NCBI GenBank assembly: GCA_026196875.1
Contig: JAPHTP010000019.1
Location: 1-64,000 of the forward strand
DNA from: Kangiellaceae bacterium
GTDB taxonomy: Bacteria > Pseudomonadota > Gammaproteobacteria > Enterobacterales > Kangiellaceae
Direction: 5' to 3'
Length of the DNA: 64,000 bases
The position numbers were made by a program, and so were the translations under genes. The notes under the pieces were generated by a model. That model worked only from the letters and a program-made list of their open reading frames with translations, was not told the origin of the DNA and ran no database searches. Shown here in pieces: positions 1-8,750 of this stretch; within the stretch, counting starts at the first letter, position 1, and each line of letters starts with the position of its first letter.

Positions 1-153
1 GCAACTAAGGTCTTGTTGGAAACGTATGATTGTTTAACCGCGGCTAGGAAAATTTATACACACTTCGGATTTACCATTAATGAGCAGACTGAATTTTTGA
101 ATAAATATGGCCGGAAATTTAAACAAGAGTTCTGGGAACTAAATCTTAAATAA
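1..153 (+). CDS. C-terminal end of a GNAT-like acetyltransferase (partial)
   Basis: An open frame enters from the left edge and stops at 151-153, giving about 50 residues. The tail has a pattern typical of GNAT acyltransferase ends: a leucine and aromatic-rich helix (LLETYDCLTAARKIYTHFGF) followed by a short strand and a final FWELNLK. In the MarR-GNAT fusion family the last strand ends in a similar QxWDLxL motif, so this may be the end of such a fusion. The catalytic core lies outside the window, so the function is a family guess. The next gene begins 33 bases downstream. Confidence 0.5.
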   Translation, partial: ATKVLLETYDCLTAARKIYTHFGFTINEQTEFLNKYGRKFKQEFWELNLK

Positions 154-186
154 AATGGCAACAAAACTATAGTTTAAGGGAAAAGC

Positions 187-522
187 ATGAATTTTAACGT
201 CACAAATTTACCAAACGAATATGCACAGTTAGTAGCTTCATTGACAGCTGTCTCATACCTTCTTTGGATACTTATTCATATAATATTTGCCGTAGCTGTT
301 TATAGCGACGCGAAGAAAAGCGAGACGCGTTTAGTCGGCCCTTTTTTATGGGCCTTAGTAACGTTATTTGGTGGGGTTTTGTTTGCAGGTGTTTACTGGG
401 TCGTAAATCGGTTGGCAATAGGTCAAGACTTAGCTGAAATGAGGATTGCAGATATCAATCCTTCCTACGGAGACAGCGTTGAAGACAAGCTTAGCAAGTT
501 CAAGTCAAGTTTTAATAAGTAA
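187..522 (+). CDS. Small two-helix membrane protein of unknown function
   Basis: This 111-residue protein has two strong hydrophobic segments, about residues 16-40 and 51-72. They are joined by a short charged loop (SDAKKSETR) and followed by an acidic, polar tail. The ATG is preceded by a good ribosome site (AAGGGA) at proper spacing. The double-helix layout with a short basic connector resembles small phospholipase-D-N-terminal or YidH-like membrane proteins, but no diagnostic motif was recognised, so no function is assigned. It may be cotranscribed with the GNAT-like gene just upstream. Confidence 0.6.
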   Translation: MNFNVTNLPNEYAQLVASLTAVSYLLWILIHIIFAVAVYSDAKKSETRLVGPFLWALVTLFGGVLFAGVYWVVNRLAIGQDLAEMRIADINPSYGDSVEDKLSKFKSSFNK

Positions 523-582
523 GCAAGTAACCGATAACTACTCTTTGCTGTCAGAGCATGCTGAATAGCCAGTGAGTAAAGT

Positions 583-656
583 CAATTGGATTCTATGGTA
601 AACGGTTTATTTCCAGACTTTTAACAAGTCTTCGGCGAATCCAATTGCAACTTTTT
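583..656 (+). terminator. Nested inverted repeat followed by T-run
   Basis: An 11-base perfect inverted repeat (CAATTGGATTC at 583-593, GAATCCAATTG at 637-647) encloses a second hairpin (AGACTT/AAGTCT) and is followed by TTTTTT at 651-656. It sits just after the small membrane protein and in front of the convergent phosphoesterase gene, where an intrinsic terminator is expected. The long arm-to-arm distance is unusual for a simple terminator. Confidence 0.5.
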
Positions 657-707
657 TACTATGAAGGGGGATGAAGTCTAAATCAATCAATGAAAGTAAG
701 AGGTGAG

Positions 708-1877
708 CTAAAGCAACACTTTCTCTCCATCATCTAGAACCCGATAATAATTATCCCCATCAATCAACAATCCTTCTGATGATCGAATAGGAAAGGTGGC
801 GTTATAATCAGCTGGATGTTTAACGTCTATAGCAAAAACTCTTCCTTCAAAGAACTTTTTTACTTTACTATGAATTGTATGACCGACTACAACTGTTTTA
901 GCTCCGAACTTGTTTAAACCGGCCTCAACTTCATCTTGCGTCAAGTCGTCTTTAAAGTATCCTCGATACCAAGAAGGTCCGGTATTTGTAGAAACTAGAA
1001 ATTGCTCGTTGCTTTTTTCCTTCTTAGTGAAGAATGGGGTGTAATAATTATCGCGGACAATCTGATTAATTTCTTTTAAACTCAGATCAAAGTCGGCTAT
1101 GTCAGGATGAATTCCTCCGTGGACAAAAATATTGCCATTAATCATTTCCATCGTGTTTTTGCTGGCTAGCCAACGCCCGATAAATGAATTTCTACCATAG
1201 AGTTCATGCTGCTGTCGGCCGAGCATAGCTGCGATATGAAAGTATTTTCTTTCGGCGCTATAAAAATTAGCCTGCAAGTTTTTAATTTCGTGATTTCCCA
1301 AAATAAAATGCACATTGCCACCTTGTTTTATAGCGTCTTGTTCAAGCTTATAAATAAACCAAAGCACTTGTGTTACTGAATAACCTCGGTCCACAAAGTC
1401 TCCGACCAAAACCAAATGATTTTTGCCGAAAGTCCAGTTTAGCTCCGAGTCAATGACATTGTTGGAAACAAGAAAATCACGAAAAGTCTTAAAGTTGCTT
1501 TCGATATCAGAAATGGCGAGGATTTTTTGAGTGTCATTATAAGTAGACGTAGGGATCGAAATTTCAGGATTAATCGTCAGGCCGAAACTCAAATCTTCGA
1601 GTGCAAAGTATGCCTCGGTTTCAATCGGTCCATTAAAGTCTTGAAATGTTTGATCTATATAAAAACCATCATCTCGACTTCCCCGAATTGTGCAGATCTC
1701 CAATCCTGAATCGGTGTAAAAAATATGCGGGCCTTCGCCGGCCATTTTGTATGCTCGCTTGTCGGTCTCAAAGCTTGCGCTTGCGCCGATGCTCAGGCCA
1801 AATATAACGAGCGCAGTAAATAACACAAAAATACTAACTATAAAGTGCTTAAGGTAGGTGGTTACGCCTGTTTTCAT
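708..1877 (-). CDS. Exported calcineurin-like metallophosphoesterase
   Basis: A serine/threonine phosphatase-like metallophosphoesterase of about 389 residues. The frame is open to 1925, but the ATG at 1877 has an AGGA-type ribosome site (AGGAATGTAAAA) and gives a clean N-terminus with one hydrophobic segment at about 13-35, a signal peptide or anchor. Visible metal-site motifs are SDIESN near residue 123 (Asp present, but Glu where classical enzymes have His), GDFVDRG near 159, GNHE near 194, a VHGGIHPD block and VVVGHT near the C-terminus. These define the fold and suggest phosphoester hydrolysis in the periplasm. The Asp-x-Glu first motif is shared by a marine gammaproteobacterial subgroup as I remember it. 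The substrate is unknown. Confidence 0.88.
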   Translation of the reverse strand: MKTGVTTYLKHFIVSIFVLFTALVIFGLSIGASASFETDKRAYKMAGEGPHIFYTDSGLEICTIRGSRDDGFYIDQTFQDFNGPIETEAYFALEDLSFGLTINPEISIPTSTYNDTQKILAISDIESNFKTFRDFLVSNNVIDSELNWTFGKNHLVLVGDFVDRGYSVTQVLWFIYKLEQDAIKQGGNVHFILGNHEIKNLQANFYSAERKYFHIAAMLGRQQHELYGRNSFIGRWLASKNTMEMINGNIFVHGGIHPDIADFDLSLKEINQIVRDNYYTPFFTKKEKSNEQFLVSTNTGPSWYRGYFKDDLTQDEVEAGLNKFGAKTVVVGHTIHSKVKKFFEGRVFAIDVKHPADYNATFPIRSSEGLLIDGDNYYRVLDDGEKVLL

Positions 1878-1926
1878 TTTTACATTCCTGCTTTGCCCTA
1901 TAGTGAAGAATACAATATATTGCATG

Positions 1927-1947
1927 CTACCTTGTATTGCAAGGTAG
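1927..1947. promoter_or_regulatory. Perfect 8-bp inverted repeat upstream of the phosphoesterase gene
   Basis: CTACCTTG at 1927-1934 and CAAGGTAG at 1940-1947 are separated by five bases, about 50 bases upstream of the start at 1877. The rest of the 315-base gap to 2193 is AT-rich and holds no convincing gene. The repeat could be an operator or an mRNA hairpin near the promoter. No T-run follows on either strand, which argues against a terminator. Confidence 0.4.
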
Positions 1948-2192
1948 TGGTGAGAGGTTAGTAGATGTGAACTTGTAAATAATTATGAATATTGCTTTCC
2001 TGTGTATCGCAACTCTGAATATTTTAGATTGCTGGTTGAGCGTCTGAGATTAAAGGTAGAGATAGATTGGCTCAAACATTTCGGCCTTAAGTGACAGTAT
2101 ATTTTATTTGGTTTAAGGTATTAGGAGCGACGCCCCTAGACTTCTTATTGCTTTAAACCTTGTCGTGAAAAAGAATTATAAGGAACCTGAAA

Positions 2193-2846
2193 ATGTCCGA
2201 CTCTCTGAAACTGTATAGCTTTGGCTTCAACGATCGCTCTGGCAAAATTCGCTGGACCGCAGGCGAATTAGGGATCCTGGTTGAAGAACATAAAGTCGAG
2301 TTGGGTGACCATCGAAAACAAGACTATCGAGCTATAAATCCTTACGCAGCAATTCCTTCTGCTTTATATAAAGGTGAGACACTAATAGAATCCACCGCCA
2401 GCTGTATCCATCTAGCCGAGATGTTTCCCGAAAAACGCCTGGCAGTATTTGCGAAAGAAGAAGGGCGCTACGATTACCTAAAGTGGATTGCAATTTGTTC
2501 TGAAACGCTAGAAGGCAAGCTTGTCGATTATATCCTGGCGAATTCCGGACTGATGCCTGAGGAAATTAAGGGTATCTACCAAAAAACACTGGAGTTTAAG
2601 TGTAGAGTTTTGGTAGAACAGCTACCGAAAGAGGGATTCTTAGCCGTTAATCGTTTTACCATTGCCGATATCGTCGTGGCCTATTCGCTCAAAATAGCGA
2701 TAATCACCGGGTTTGTGCGATGGGAAGATGTACAAGGGTATTTGCAGCCCCTCATGGATCGCCAAGCAGCGCGAGAATCCAGGTTTTTCGAAGGATTGAT
2801 CGATTTTCTTGAAACCAGCCGAGCTGAGTATAAACGATCAATCTAA
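2193..2846 (+). CDS. Glutathione S-transferase-like protein
   Basis: A 217-residue protein with the two-domain GST layout: an N-terminal thioredoxin-like half starting LKLYSFGFNDRSGKIRW, a cis-Pro loop region (NPYAAIPSALYKGETLIESTA) holding the glutathione-binding E-S pair, and an all-helical C-terminal half with the FTIADIVVAYSL motif. The ATG has an AAGGAA ribosome site. It is followed 17 bases later by paaI and then by paaJ and paaABCDE on the same strand, so it probably travels with phenylacetate degradation. A role in handling reactive ring-epoxide or ring-opened intermediates is inference. No close named relative was recognised. Confidence 0.8.
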   Translation: MSDSLKLYSFGFNDRSGKIRWTAGELGILVEEHKVELGDHRKQDYRAINPYAAIPSALYKGETLIESTASCIHLAEMFPEKRLAVFAKEEGRYDYLKWIAICSETLEGKLVDYILANSGLMPEEIKGIYQKTLEFKCRVLVEQLPKEGFLAVNRFTIADIVVAYSLKIAIITGFVRWEDVQGYLQPLMDRQAARESRFFEGLIDFLETSRAEYKRSI

Positions 2847-2863
2847 CTAATAAAGGTAGAAGT

Positions 2864-3253
2864 ATGACCAAAGCAGAAGAGTTGCTTCATAACGATCCCG
2901 CTTCAAAGTTGTTGGGGATTGAACTGCACGAAATTGATGAAGGATATTGCGCTGTCATAATGCGGGTTACTGAAAAAATGACTAATGGTTACGATGTATG
3001 CCATGGCGGTTTCGTATTTACTTTGGCAGATACCGCCAGTGCATTCGCAAGCGCTATGGAAGGCGAAGTCGTTTTAACCGCTTCCAATCAAATTGAATAC
3101 TTAGCGCCCGCCAAACTCTACGATCTGCTCAGAGCAGAGGCAAAAGTCTCCATAATTAGTGGCAAAAACCTCTATTGTGATGTTAAAGTCTGCGACCAAA
3201 ATGACCGACTGATTGCAGTAACTCGCAGTAAATTAATAAGCAAGCGAAGTTAG
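2864..3253 (+). CDS. paaI: PaaI-type hotdog thioesterase
   Basis: A 129-residue hotdog-fold acyl-CoA thioesterase. The signature CHGGFVFTLADTASAFA, with the HGG turn and the catalytic acidic residue on the central helix, is that of PaaI. In phenylacetate catabolism PaaI hydrolyses dead-end hydroxyphenylacetyl-CoA thioesters to release trapped CoA. Length matches the family (about 130-140 residues). The start has a ribosome site (AAAGGTAG) in the short gap after the GST-like gene, and paaJ lies 61 bases downstream, which supports the pathway assignment. Confidence 0.9.
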   Translation: MTKAEELLHNDPASKLLGIELHEIDEGYCAVIMRVTEKMTNGYDVCHGGFVFTLADTASAFASAMEGEVVLTASNQIEYLAPAKLYDLLRAEAKVSIISGKNLYCDVKVCDQNDRLIAVTRSKLISKRS

Positions 3254-3314
3254 TCAATCAGAGTCTATTAGTTAAGACAGCAGATTTATAAATTACAATC
3301 TTCCAGGAAAAATC

Positions 3315-4520
3315 ATGAAAAAAGTATTTATTTGCGACGCAATTAGAACGCCGATTGGACGCTTTGGTGGTTCTCTCTCGGGAGTACGTGCCGATGACCT
3401 AGGTGCGATCCCTATGAAAGCTTTGATGGAGCGTAACCCTCAAGTTAATTGGGAAATGTTAGATGATGTTTTCTACGGTTGTGCTAACCAAGCAGGTGAA
3501 GATAACCGCAATGTTGCACGAATGAGCTCTCTACTTGCTGGATTACCACAAACGGCTCCTGGGATGACGATTAATCGTTTATGTGGTTCTGGGATGGATG
3601 CGGTTGGTACTGCCGCCAGAGCAATTGCAACCGGTGAACAATCATTGGTAATTGCTGGCGGGGTCGAGCAAATGTCGCGTGCGCCCTTTGTGATGCCAAA
3701 AGCGGAAACACCGTTTTCTCGCAAAGCAGAAATCTATGACACAACTATGGGATGGCGTTTTATTAATAAGCAGATGAAAGAAGTTTTCGGCGTAGATAGC
3801 ATGCCTGAAACCGCGGAAAATGTTGCCGAGCAATTTGGTATCAGCCGTGAAGACCAGGACACGTTTGCGTTGAATACCCAGGAGAAAACCCAAAAAGCTC
3901 AACAGGCTGGGGTGTTTGCCGAAGAAATCATTCCGGTCACAGTTAGAGTTAATCGTAAGGAAACTAAAGAATTTTCGGTTGATGAACATCCTCGCCCAAG
4001 TACTATTGAAGGCTTGGCAAAGTTAAAAGCCCCCTTCAGAGAAGGCGGCTCTGTAACGGCTGGCAATGCGTCGGGGATTAATGATGGTGCTTGTGCATTG
4101 TTACTTGCTTCAGAAGACGCGATGCAGGAAAACGCTCTTAAGCCACTTGCTAGAGTTGTTGGTATGGCTGTTTCCGGGGTTGAACCGAGAATCATGGGAA
4201 TTGGTCCGGTCAGTGCGACTCAGAAAGTGCTGAAAAATACCGGTCTCTCCTTAGAGCAAATGGATGTAATTGAGCTAAACGAAGCATTTGCAGCGCAAGG
4301 GTTAGCGGTATTACGAGAATTAGGCATCGCCGATGACGACCCTCGGGTTAACCCAAATGGTGGCGCAATTGCACTAGGTCATCCGCTTGGAATGAGTGGT
4401 GCTCGTCTAGTGACCACCGCAGCTTATCAGCTTAAACGAAGCGGTGGGAAATACGCACTCTGCACTATGTGTATTGGGGTGGGTCAAGGAATTGCGCTGA
4501 TTATTGAGACTGCTGCTTAA
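3315..4520 (+). CDS. paaJ: 3-oxoadipyl-CoA thiolase PaaJ/PcaF type
   Basis: A 401-residue thiolase of normal family length. The nucleophilic cysteine lies at about residue 90 in [10 protein letters not shown], the active-site His in [12 protein letters not shown] near residue 353, and the second Cys in [10 protein letters not shown] near residue 386. In the Paa pathway the enzyme cleaves 3-oxo-5,6-dehydrosuberyl-CoA and 3-oxoadipyl-CoA to acetyl-CoA and succinyl-CoA products. A good AGGA ribosome site precedes the ATG. Its place between paaI and paaA favours PaaJ over a general FadA or PcaF, although specificity cannot be read from sequence by eye. Confidence 0.9.
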   Translation: MKKVFICDAIRTPIGRFGGSLSGVRADDLGAIPMKALMERNPQVNWEMLDDVFYGCANQAGEDNRNVARMSSLLAGLPQTAPGMTINRLCGSGMDAVGTAARAIATGEQSLVIAGGVEQMSRAPFVMPKAETPFSRKAEIYDTTMGWRFINKQMKEVFGVDSMPETAENVAEQFGISREDQDTFALNTQEKTQKAQQAGVFAEEIIPVTVRVNRKETKEFSVDEHPRPSTIEGLAKLKAPFREGGSVTAGNASGINDGACALLLASEDAMQENALKPLARVVGMAVSGVEPRIMGIGPVSATQKVLKNTGLSLEQMDVIELNEAFAAQGLAVLRELGIADDDPRVNPNGGAIALGHPLGMSGARLVTTAAYQLKRSGGKYALCTMCIGVGQGIALIIETAA

Positions 4521-4579
4521 AATCTCTCCTGCACTGTCCCTTTTCTATGCTAGGGAAGGGAAGTATCTTTTCTCTGTTT

Positions 4580-4624
4580 GCCGATTTTGGTTATGCTGAT
4601 TTCGGTAATGCTGATTTTCGTAAT
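4580..4624 (+). repeat. Three tandem copies of a 15-base unit
   Basis: Three adjacent 15-base units (4580-4594, 4595-4609, 4610-4624) follow the pattern GCYGATTTYSGTWAT, the first being the most divergent. They lie about 60 bases after paaJ in the 315-base gap before paaA. They could be protein-binding iterons or simple slippage products. Confidence 0.6.
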
Positions 4625-4656
4625 ATAGCCCTCAGCCAAAACCTAACCCTTAGTTA

Positions 4657-4684
4657 CCCCCCCTGTCTATTTCAATAGGGGGGA
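4657..4684 (+). terminator. GC-rich hairpin between paaJ and paaA
   Basis: A run of seven C plus T at 4657-4664 pairs with AGGGGGG at 4677-4683 around a 12-base loop. A second small stem (GGGAG/CTCCC) follows at once. There is no clean T-run, so it is a weak terminator, an attenuator or a processing signal separating paaJ from paaABCDE. Confidence 0.4.
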
Positions 4685-4795
4685 GGGGCCGCTCCCTTCA
4701 AACTTAACTATCGTTAGTATCTTAGCTAACCGTTTTACCCTCTGTTGTGTATATAGTTTTAAAATTCTGCAGTCATCCAACCTTTGAGATAATGT

Positions 4796-4832
4796 GATAC
4801 AGATATTGATAATAATAATATCTATTAGTATC
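4796..4832. promoter_or_regulatory. Nested inverted repeat directly upstream of paaA, candidate operator
   Basis: AGATATT at 4801-4807 and AATATCT at 4817-4823 form a perfect inverted repeat with a 9-base spacer. GATAC at 4796-4800 and GTATC at 4828-4832 add a second, outer pair. The element ends four bases before the ATG chosen for paaA and overlaps an upstream in-frame GTG, which is evidence against that GTG. A regulator of the paa operon such as PaaX or a MarR protein could bind here. That is inference. Confidence 0.45.
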
Positions 4833-4835
4833 ATA

Positions 4836-5825
4836 ATGGATAATGATAAAAATGAAGAACGTCCGGCTATGCAACCTCAAGATGAAGCGGCCCTACTTGA
4901 TGAGTTTGAACGCAAGATAAAAGCTGAAGAAAAAATTGAACCCACCGACTGGATGCCTGAGGCATACCGTAAGAACTTGATCCGACAAATGTCGCAGCAT
5001 GCTCACTCTGAAGTGATTGGTATGCAACCGGAAGGCAATTGGATCAGTCGCTCACCAAGCTTGCGACGTAAAGCGGTTTTGTTGGCAAAGGTGCAGGACG
5101 AAGGCGGTCATGGTCTTTATTTATACAGCGCCACTGAAACATTAGGTATTTCAAGAAGCGAGATGATTGAAGCTTTACAAACCGGTAAAGCTAAGTACGC
5201 GTCTATCTTTAACTATCCAACTCTTACTTGGGCCGATGTTGGTGCAATTGGTTGGTTAGTTGATGGTGCGGCTATTGTTAACCAGATTTCCCTGCAAAGA
5301 ACTTCATATGGCCCATACTCGCGCGCCATGATCAGAATTTGTAAAGAAGAGAGCTTCCATCAACGTCAAGGCTACGAAATCATGTATCAATTGGCGAAGG
5401 GTACGCCCGAACAAAAACAAATGGCACAAGATTCAATGAATCGATTCTGGTGGCCATCTCTTATGATGTTTGGGCCACATGATAGCGAGTCTGCCCATTC
5501 TGGTCAGTCAATGAAATGGAAAATTAAGCGCCAGTCTAATGATGAGCTGCGCCAAAAATTTATCGACCAAACTGTTCCCCAAATTGAGGTGCTCGGATTA
5601 GAAATGCCGGATCCGGAAATTAAATGGAATGAGGAGCGTGGGCATTATGACTCTGGCGAAATTAACTGGGAAGAGTTCTATCAAGTGATCAACGGCAGTG
5701 GGCCTTGCAATCACCAGCGCATTAAACATCATGTAAAAGCGCATGAAGATGGCGAGTGGGTACGCGAAGCGGTACGAGCGTATCGAGCAAAGCAACAGGC
5801 CAAGTCTGAAGAAAACGCTGCTTGA
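4836..5825 (+). CDS. paaA: Ring 1,2-phenylacetyl-CoA epoxidase catalytic subunit PaaA
   Basis: Catalytic diiron subunit of the phenylacetyl-CoA epoxidase multicomponent oxygenase. The protein shows the PaaA hallmarks from [17 protein letters not shown] through HAHSEVIGM, the diiron helices with [16 protein letters not shown] and [13 protein letters not shown], and the [14 protein letters not shown] block. Ligand-type Glu and ExxH patterns are intact. The frame opens at a GTG at 4794. I prefer the ATG at 4836 (329 residues), because the upstream part would be a low-complexity isoleucine run over a palindrome. A third ATG at 4869 gives about 318 residues, nearer the usual 309-315. The start is therefore unsure by about 11 codons. 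It heads paaABCDE. Confidence 0.95.
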   Translation: MDNDKNEERPAMQPQDEAALLDEFERKIKAEEKIEPTDWMPEAYRKNLIRQMSQHAHSEVIGMQPEGNWISRSPSLRRKAVLLAKVQDEGGHGLYLYSATETLGISRSEMIEALQTGKAKYASIFNYPTLTWADVGAIGWLVDGAAIVNQISLQRTSYGPYSRAMIRICKEESFHQRQGYEIMYQLAKGTPEQKQMAQDSMNRFWWPSLMMFGPHDSESAHSGQSMKWKIKRQSNDELRQKFIDQTVPQIEVLGLEMPDPEIKWNEERGHYDSGEINWEEFYQVINGSGPCNHQRIKHHVKAHEDGEWVREAVRAYRAKQQAKSEENAA

Positions 5826-5886
5826 TGTTCTATTAATCAGATTATTAGCAGCATTAGTTTGAAAAGAATTTAGAGAGAGAAAAATA

Positions 5887-6174
5887 ATGAGCCAGGAACA
5901 TTTAGCCGTATATGAAGTATTTGTCCGATCAGCCAGAGGTTTAGACCATAAACATGTTGGTAGCTTACACGCTGAAAGCCCAGAGCACGCATTGATGTAT
6001 GCTCGAGACTGTTATATCCGCCGCTCGGAAGGGGTCAGTATTTGGGTTGTTGAAGCAAAAAATATTACCGCTTCGCAAGACGAAGATTTAGAAAATTTTG
6101 TGGAGCCGATGGATGACAAACCTTATCGCCATGCAACGCATTATGTTTTACCTGACAGTGTTAACAACATGTAA
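5887..6174 (+). CDS. paaB: Phenylacetyl-CoA epoxidase subunit PaaB
   Basis: A 95-residue protein of usual PaaB length. It begins YEVFVRSARGLDHKHVGSLHA and holds the ARDCYIRRSEGVSIWVV block typical of the family. PaaB bridges the PaaAC heterodimers of the epoxidase complex in the cytoplasm. A strong GAGAGA ribosome site precedes the ATG. It lies 61 bases after paaA and 25 before paaC in the same operon. Confidence 0.95.
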   Translation: MSQEHLAVYEVFVRSARGLDHKHVGSLHAESPEHALMYARDCYIRRSEGVSIWVVEAKNITASQDEDLENFVEPMDDKPYRHATHYVLPDSVNNM

Positions 6175-6199
6175 TTTGTAAGCGATTGAGGAATTTAGC

Positions 6200-6961
6200 A
6201 TGAATGTAGAACAACAAAATCTTTTTCGTTTCCTTGTTGGGCTTGGAGACGACGCGGTTGTTTTAAGTCACCGTTTATCTGAATGGTGTAGTAACGGACC
6301 GTATCTTGAAGAAGACATTGCGTTATCAAATATTGCTTTAGATTATATCGGACGAGCGCGAATGTTTTATCAGTATGCGGCAGAAATTGAAGGTAAAGGC
6401 CGCACTGAAGACGATATTGCCTATTTAAGAGACGAACGTCAGTTTACCAATCTGCTGATCCATGAGTTACCGATCAATGATTTTGCGTTTACTATGGTTC
6501 GTCAGTTTTTTGTAGATGTTTACTATTGTGAATATTTAAAGCAACTTTGTGAGTCAAAAGACGAACGAATTGCAGCGATTGCGGCTAAGGCGGTAAAAGA
6601 AAGTCGTTATCACCTAAAGCGCAGTGAGCCGTGGATCAGACAATTATCTGAAGGCACGGAAGAAAGCCGTCGAAGAATTCAAGCGGCATTAGTTGAGTTA
6701 GAAAACTTTGTTGGTGAATTGTTTATTATGTCTGACTGGGAAAAAGAACTAGTCGAAGCGGGCATTGCTGTTGATCGTGAAAAGTTGCAAGCGGGCTGGG
6801 ACCAATATATTCAGAAATTCCTCGCAGAGTCAGATCTTGAGTTTCCGGATAGTCAGCTACAAATCCGTGGCGGACGTGATGGTATCCATACCGAACATTT
6901 AGGTCACATGCTGTCTGATATGCAGTATGTCCAGCGGGTTTACCCTGGATTGGAATGGTAG
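6200..6961 (+). CDS. paaC: Phenylacetyl-CoA epoxidase structural subunit PaaC
   Basis: A 253-residue ferritin-fold protein paralogous to PaaA. It opens LFRFLVGLGDDAVVLSHRLSEW and has the DIALSNIALDYIGRARMFYQYA helix, the DFAFTMVRQFFVDVYYCEYL segment and the C-terminal GGRDGIHTEHLGHMLSDMQ block characteristic of PaaC. It pairs with PaaA and stabilises it but is not itself catalytic. Length fits the family (about 250). paaD follows after 12 bases, implying tight coupling. Confidence 0.95.
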   Translation: MNVEQQNLFRFLVGLGDDAVVLSHRLSEWCSNGPYLEEDIALSNIALDYIGRARMFYQYAAEIEGKGRTEDDIAYLRDERQFTNLLIHELPINDFAFTMVRQFFVDVYYCEYLKQLCESKDERIAAIAAKAVKESRYHLKRSEPWIRQLSEGTEESRRRIQAALVELENFVGELFIMSDWEKELVEAGIAVDREKLQAGWDQYIQKFLAESDLEFPDSQLQIRGGRDGIHTEHLGHMLSDMQYVQRVYPGLEW

Positions 6962-6973
6962 TCGTCATAAGCA

Positions 6974-7507
6974 ATGAACCAAAACAGTCAATCTGATAAC
7001 AAAATAATTCCGACGCTTAATCCTGTGTTTGCGCAAAGGTTGAGTCATCGAAATAATTCTGAGCATACTGAAGTTTGGAATATTCTAGACTCTGTATTTG
7101 ATCCTGAATTACCAGGATTAACGATTTGGGATCTCGGAATTTTGCAAGATGTTCGTTTCGAAAACAAACAGTGGGTGATCGACGTAACACCTACTTATAG
7201 TGGTTGTCCTGCGGTAGAAACGATTAATCAAGATATTGCTGCCGCAATGAGTCAAGCTGGATTGGATAATATCAAAATTAACTTGGTTTTATCTCCGGCT
7301 TGGTCCACGGAAATGATATCGCCGACAGGTAAAGCGCATCTAAAAAGCATCAATATTGCGCCACCTCATCAAGATGATGTCGTTGAGTGTCCTGTTTGTG
7401 AAAGTAAAAACACCAAAGTTATCAGCCAGTTTGGTTCTACCGCTTGTAAGGCGCTTTATCAGTGCAACGATTGTTTCGAAAACTTTGACTATTTTAAACA
7501 TTTTTAA
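6974..7507 (+). CDS. paaD: PaaD, MIP18/DUF59-type Fe-S assembly factor for the epoxidase
   Basis: A 177-residue protein with an N-terminal MIP18/DUF59 domain (VWNILDSVFDPELPGLTIWDLGILQDV, then PTYSGCPAVETI with the conserved Cys). A C-terminal zinc-ribbon-like tail carries two CxxC pairs (CPVC and CNDC). PaaD is needed for epoxidase activity, probably by maturing the Fe-S cluster of PaaE or the diiron site. Length is normal. The gene sits between paaC and paaE in the usual order. Confidence 0.93.
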   Translation: MNQNSQSDNKIIPTLNPVFAQRLSHRNNSEHTEVWNILDSVFDPELPGLTIWDLGILQDVRFENKQWVIDVTPTYSGCPAVETINQDIAAAMSQAGLDNIKINLVLSPAWSTEMISPTGKAHLKSINIAPPHQDDVVECPVCESKNTKVISQFGSTACKALYQCNDCFENFDYFKHF

Positions 7508-7579
7508 TCGTTCGTTTTTTACAGACTTAACAAAATAACGCAATAAAAGACGCGATAATAAAAATTTCAAGGAAAAATT

Positions 7580-8671
7580 ATGAGCACAGAATTTCATCCG
7601 TTAACTATTAGCTCAGTCGAGCGTTTAACCAAAGACGCCGTGGCTGTTAGTTTTGATGTGCCAGAGTCGCTGAGAGAAGAGTACCAATATATCCAAGGGC
7701 AACATTTAACGCTAAAGGCTGACATTGACGGGGAGGACGTACGACGTTCCTATTCAATTTGCCACAGTGCTCAGTCTCAGAAACTTACCGTTGGAATTAA
7801 AAGAATAGAGACAGGAGTATTTTCTAATTTTGCCAATGAAAAATTAGAAAAAGGCATGACACTTGAAGTTATGCCACCTCAGGGACACTTCTATACTGAG
7901 GTCGATGGAGGAAATAATAAGCACTATTTAATGGTGGCGGTTGGTAGTGGAATTACACCAATGCTATCGCATATTGAAACTATCTTGGAAGCTGAACCAA
8001 ATTCTATCGTGACTTTAATCTATGGTAATAAATCAACACCGCTGATGATGTTTCGTGAAAAACTGTGTTTTCTTAAAAACAAATTTATCACTCGACTACA
8101 CTGGATTAATTTGTTCACTCGAGAGGAAAACGATGCTGAACTGTTTAATGGCAGAATTAGCGCGCAAAAACTAATCGATTTACACGCTGCTAAGATGGTT
8201 GATTTAGACGGTGTTGACGAAGTGTTTTTATGCGGTCCAGAAACAATGATTAATGAAGTGAATGAGTTTTTTAAGGCAAACAACAAGCCTACTGAAAATA
8301 TTCATTACGAACTGTTTTTTGCTGGATCGGCTGAAGAATCAGCTCATGAAAAACAAGCTGAACGTGTTGAGAAATACGGCGAAAAAATCGCTAAGGTCTC
8401 GGTCAAAGTTGCTGGACGAAAGACTTTGTTAGACCTTGCTATGGGAGGAGATAACATCCTGGACGCCGCGATGGAAAACGGGGCAGACTTACCTTTTTCT
8501 TGTAAAGGTGGAGTCTGTGCAACCTGCAAGGCTAAGGTAGTGAAGGGTAAAGTAGAGATGGATATGAACCATTCTCTCACTCCACAGGAAGTTGAAGAAG
8601 GCATGATCCTAACTTGCCAGTCCCATCCAATTTCTGACGAGGTTGAAGTTGATTTTGATTTAGCGAATTAG
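7580..8671 (+). CDS. paaE: Phenylacetyl-CoA epoxidase reductase PaaE
   Basis: A 363-residue electron-transfer subunit with three domains. First comes an FAD-binding beta-barrel with RRSYSICHS near residue 55, then an NAD(P)H-binding domain with VAVGSGITPMLSHI and LCGPETMI. Last is a C-terminal plant-type 2Fe-2S ferredoxin domain with CKGGVCATC and a final Cys in LTCQSHP. It passes electrons from NADPH to the PaaA diiron centre. AAGGAA precedes the ATG. It is the last gene of paaABCDE. A 117-base gap with a palindrome follows before paaX. Confidence 0.95.
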   Translation: MSTEFHPLTISSVERLTKDAVAVSFDVPESLREEYQYIQGQHLTLKADIDGEDVRRSYSICHSAQSQKLTVGIKRIETGVFSNFANEKLEKGMTLEVMPPQGHFYTEVDGGNNKHYLMVAVGSGITPMLSHIETILEAEPNSIVTLIYGNKSTPLMMFREKLCFLKNKFITRLHWINLFTREENDAELFNGRISAQKLIDLHAAKMVDLDGVDEVFLCGPETMINEVNEFFKANNKPTENIHYELFFAGSAEESAHEKQAERVEKYGEKIAKVSVKVAGRKTLLDLAMGGDNILDAAMENGADLPFSCKGGVCATCKAKVVKGKVEMDMNHSLTPQEVEEGMILTCQSHPISDEVEVDFDLAN

Positions 8672-8750
8672 AATCAAGGTCAATTATGTTAATGAATAAA
8701 CGCTCAAAAACAGAACCGGTAGGAATGACGTATAAATGTTTTTCATCGTT

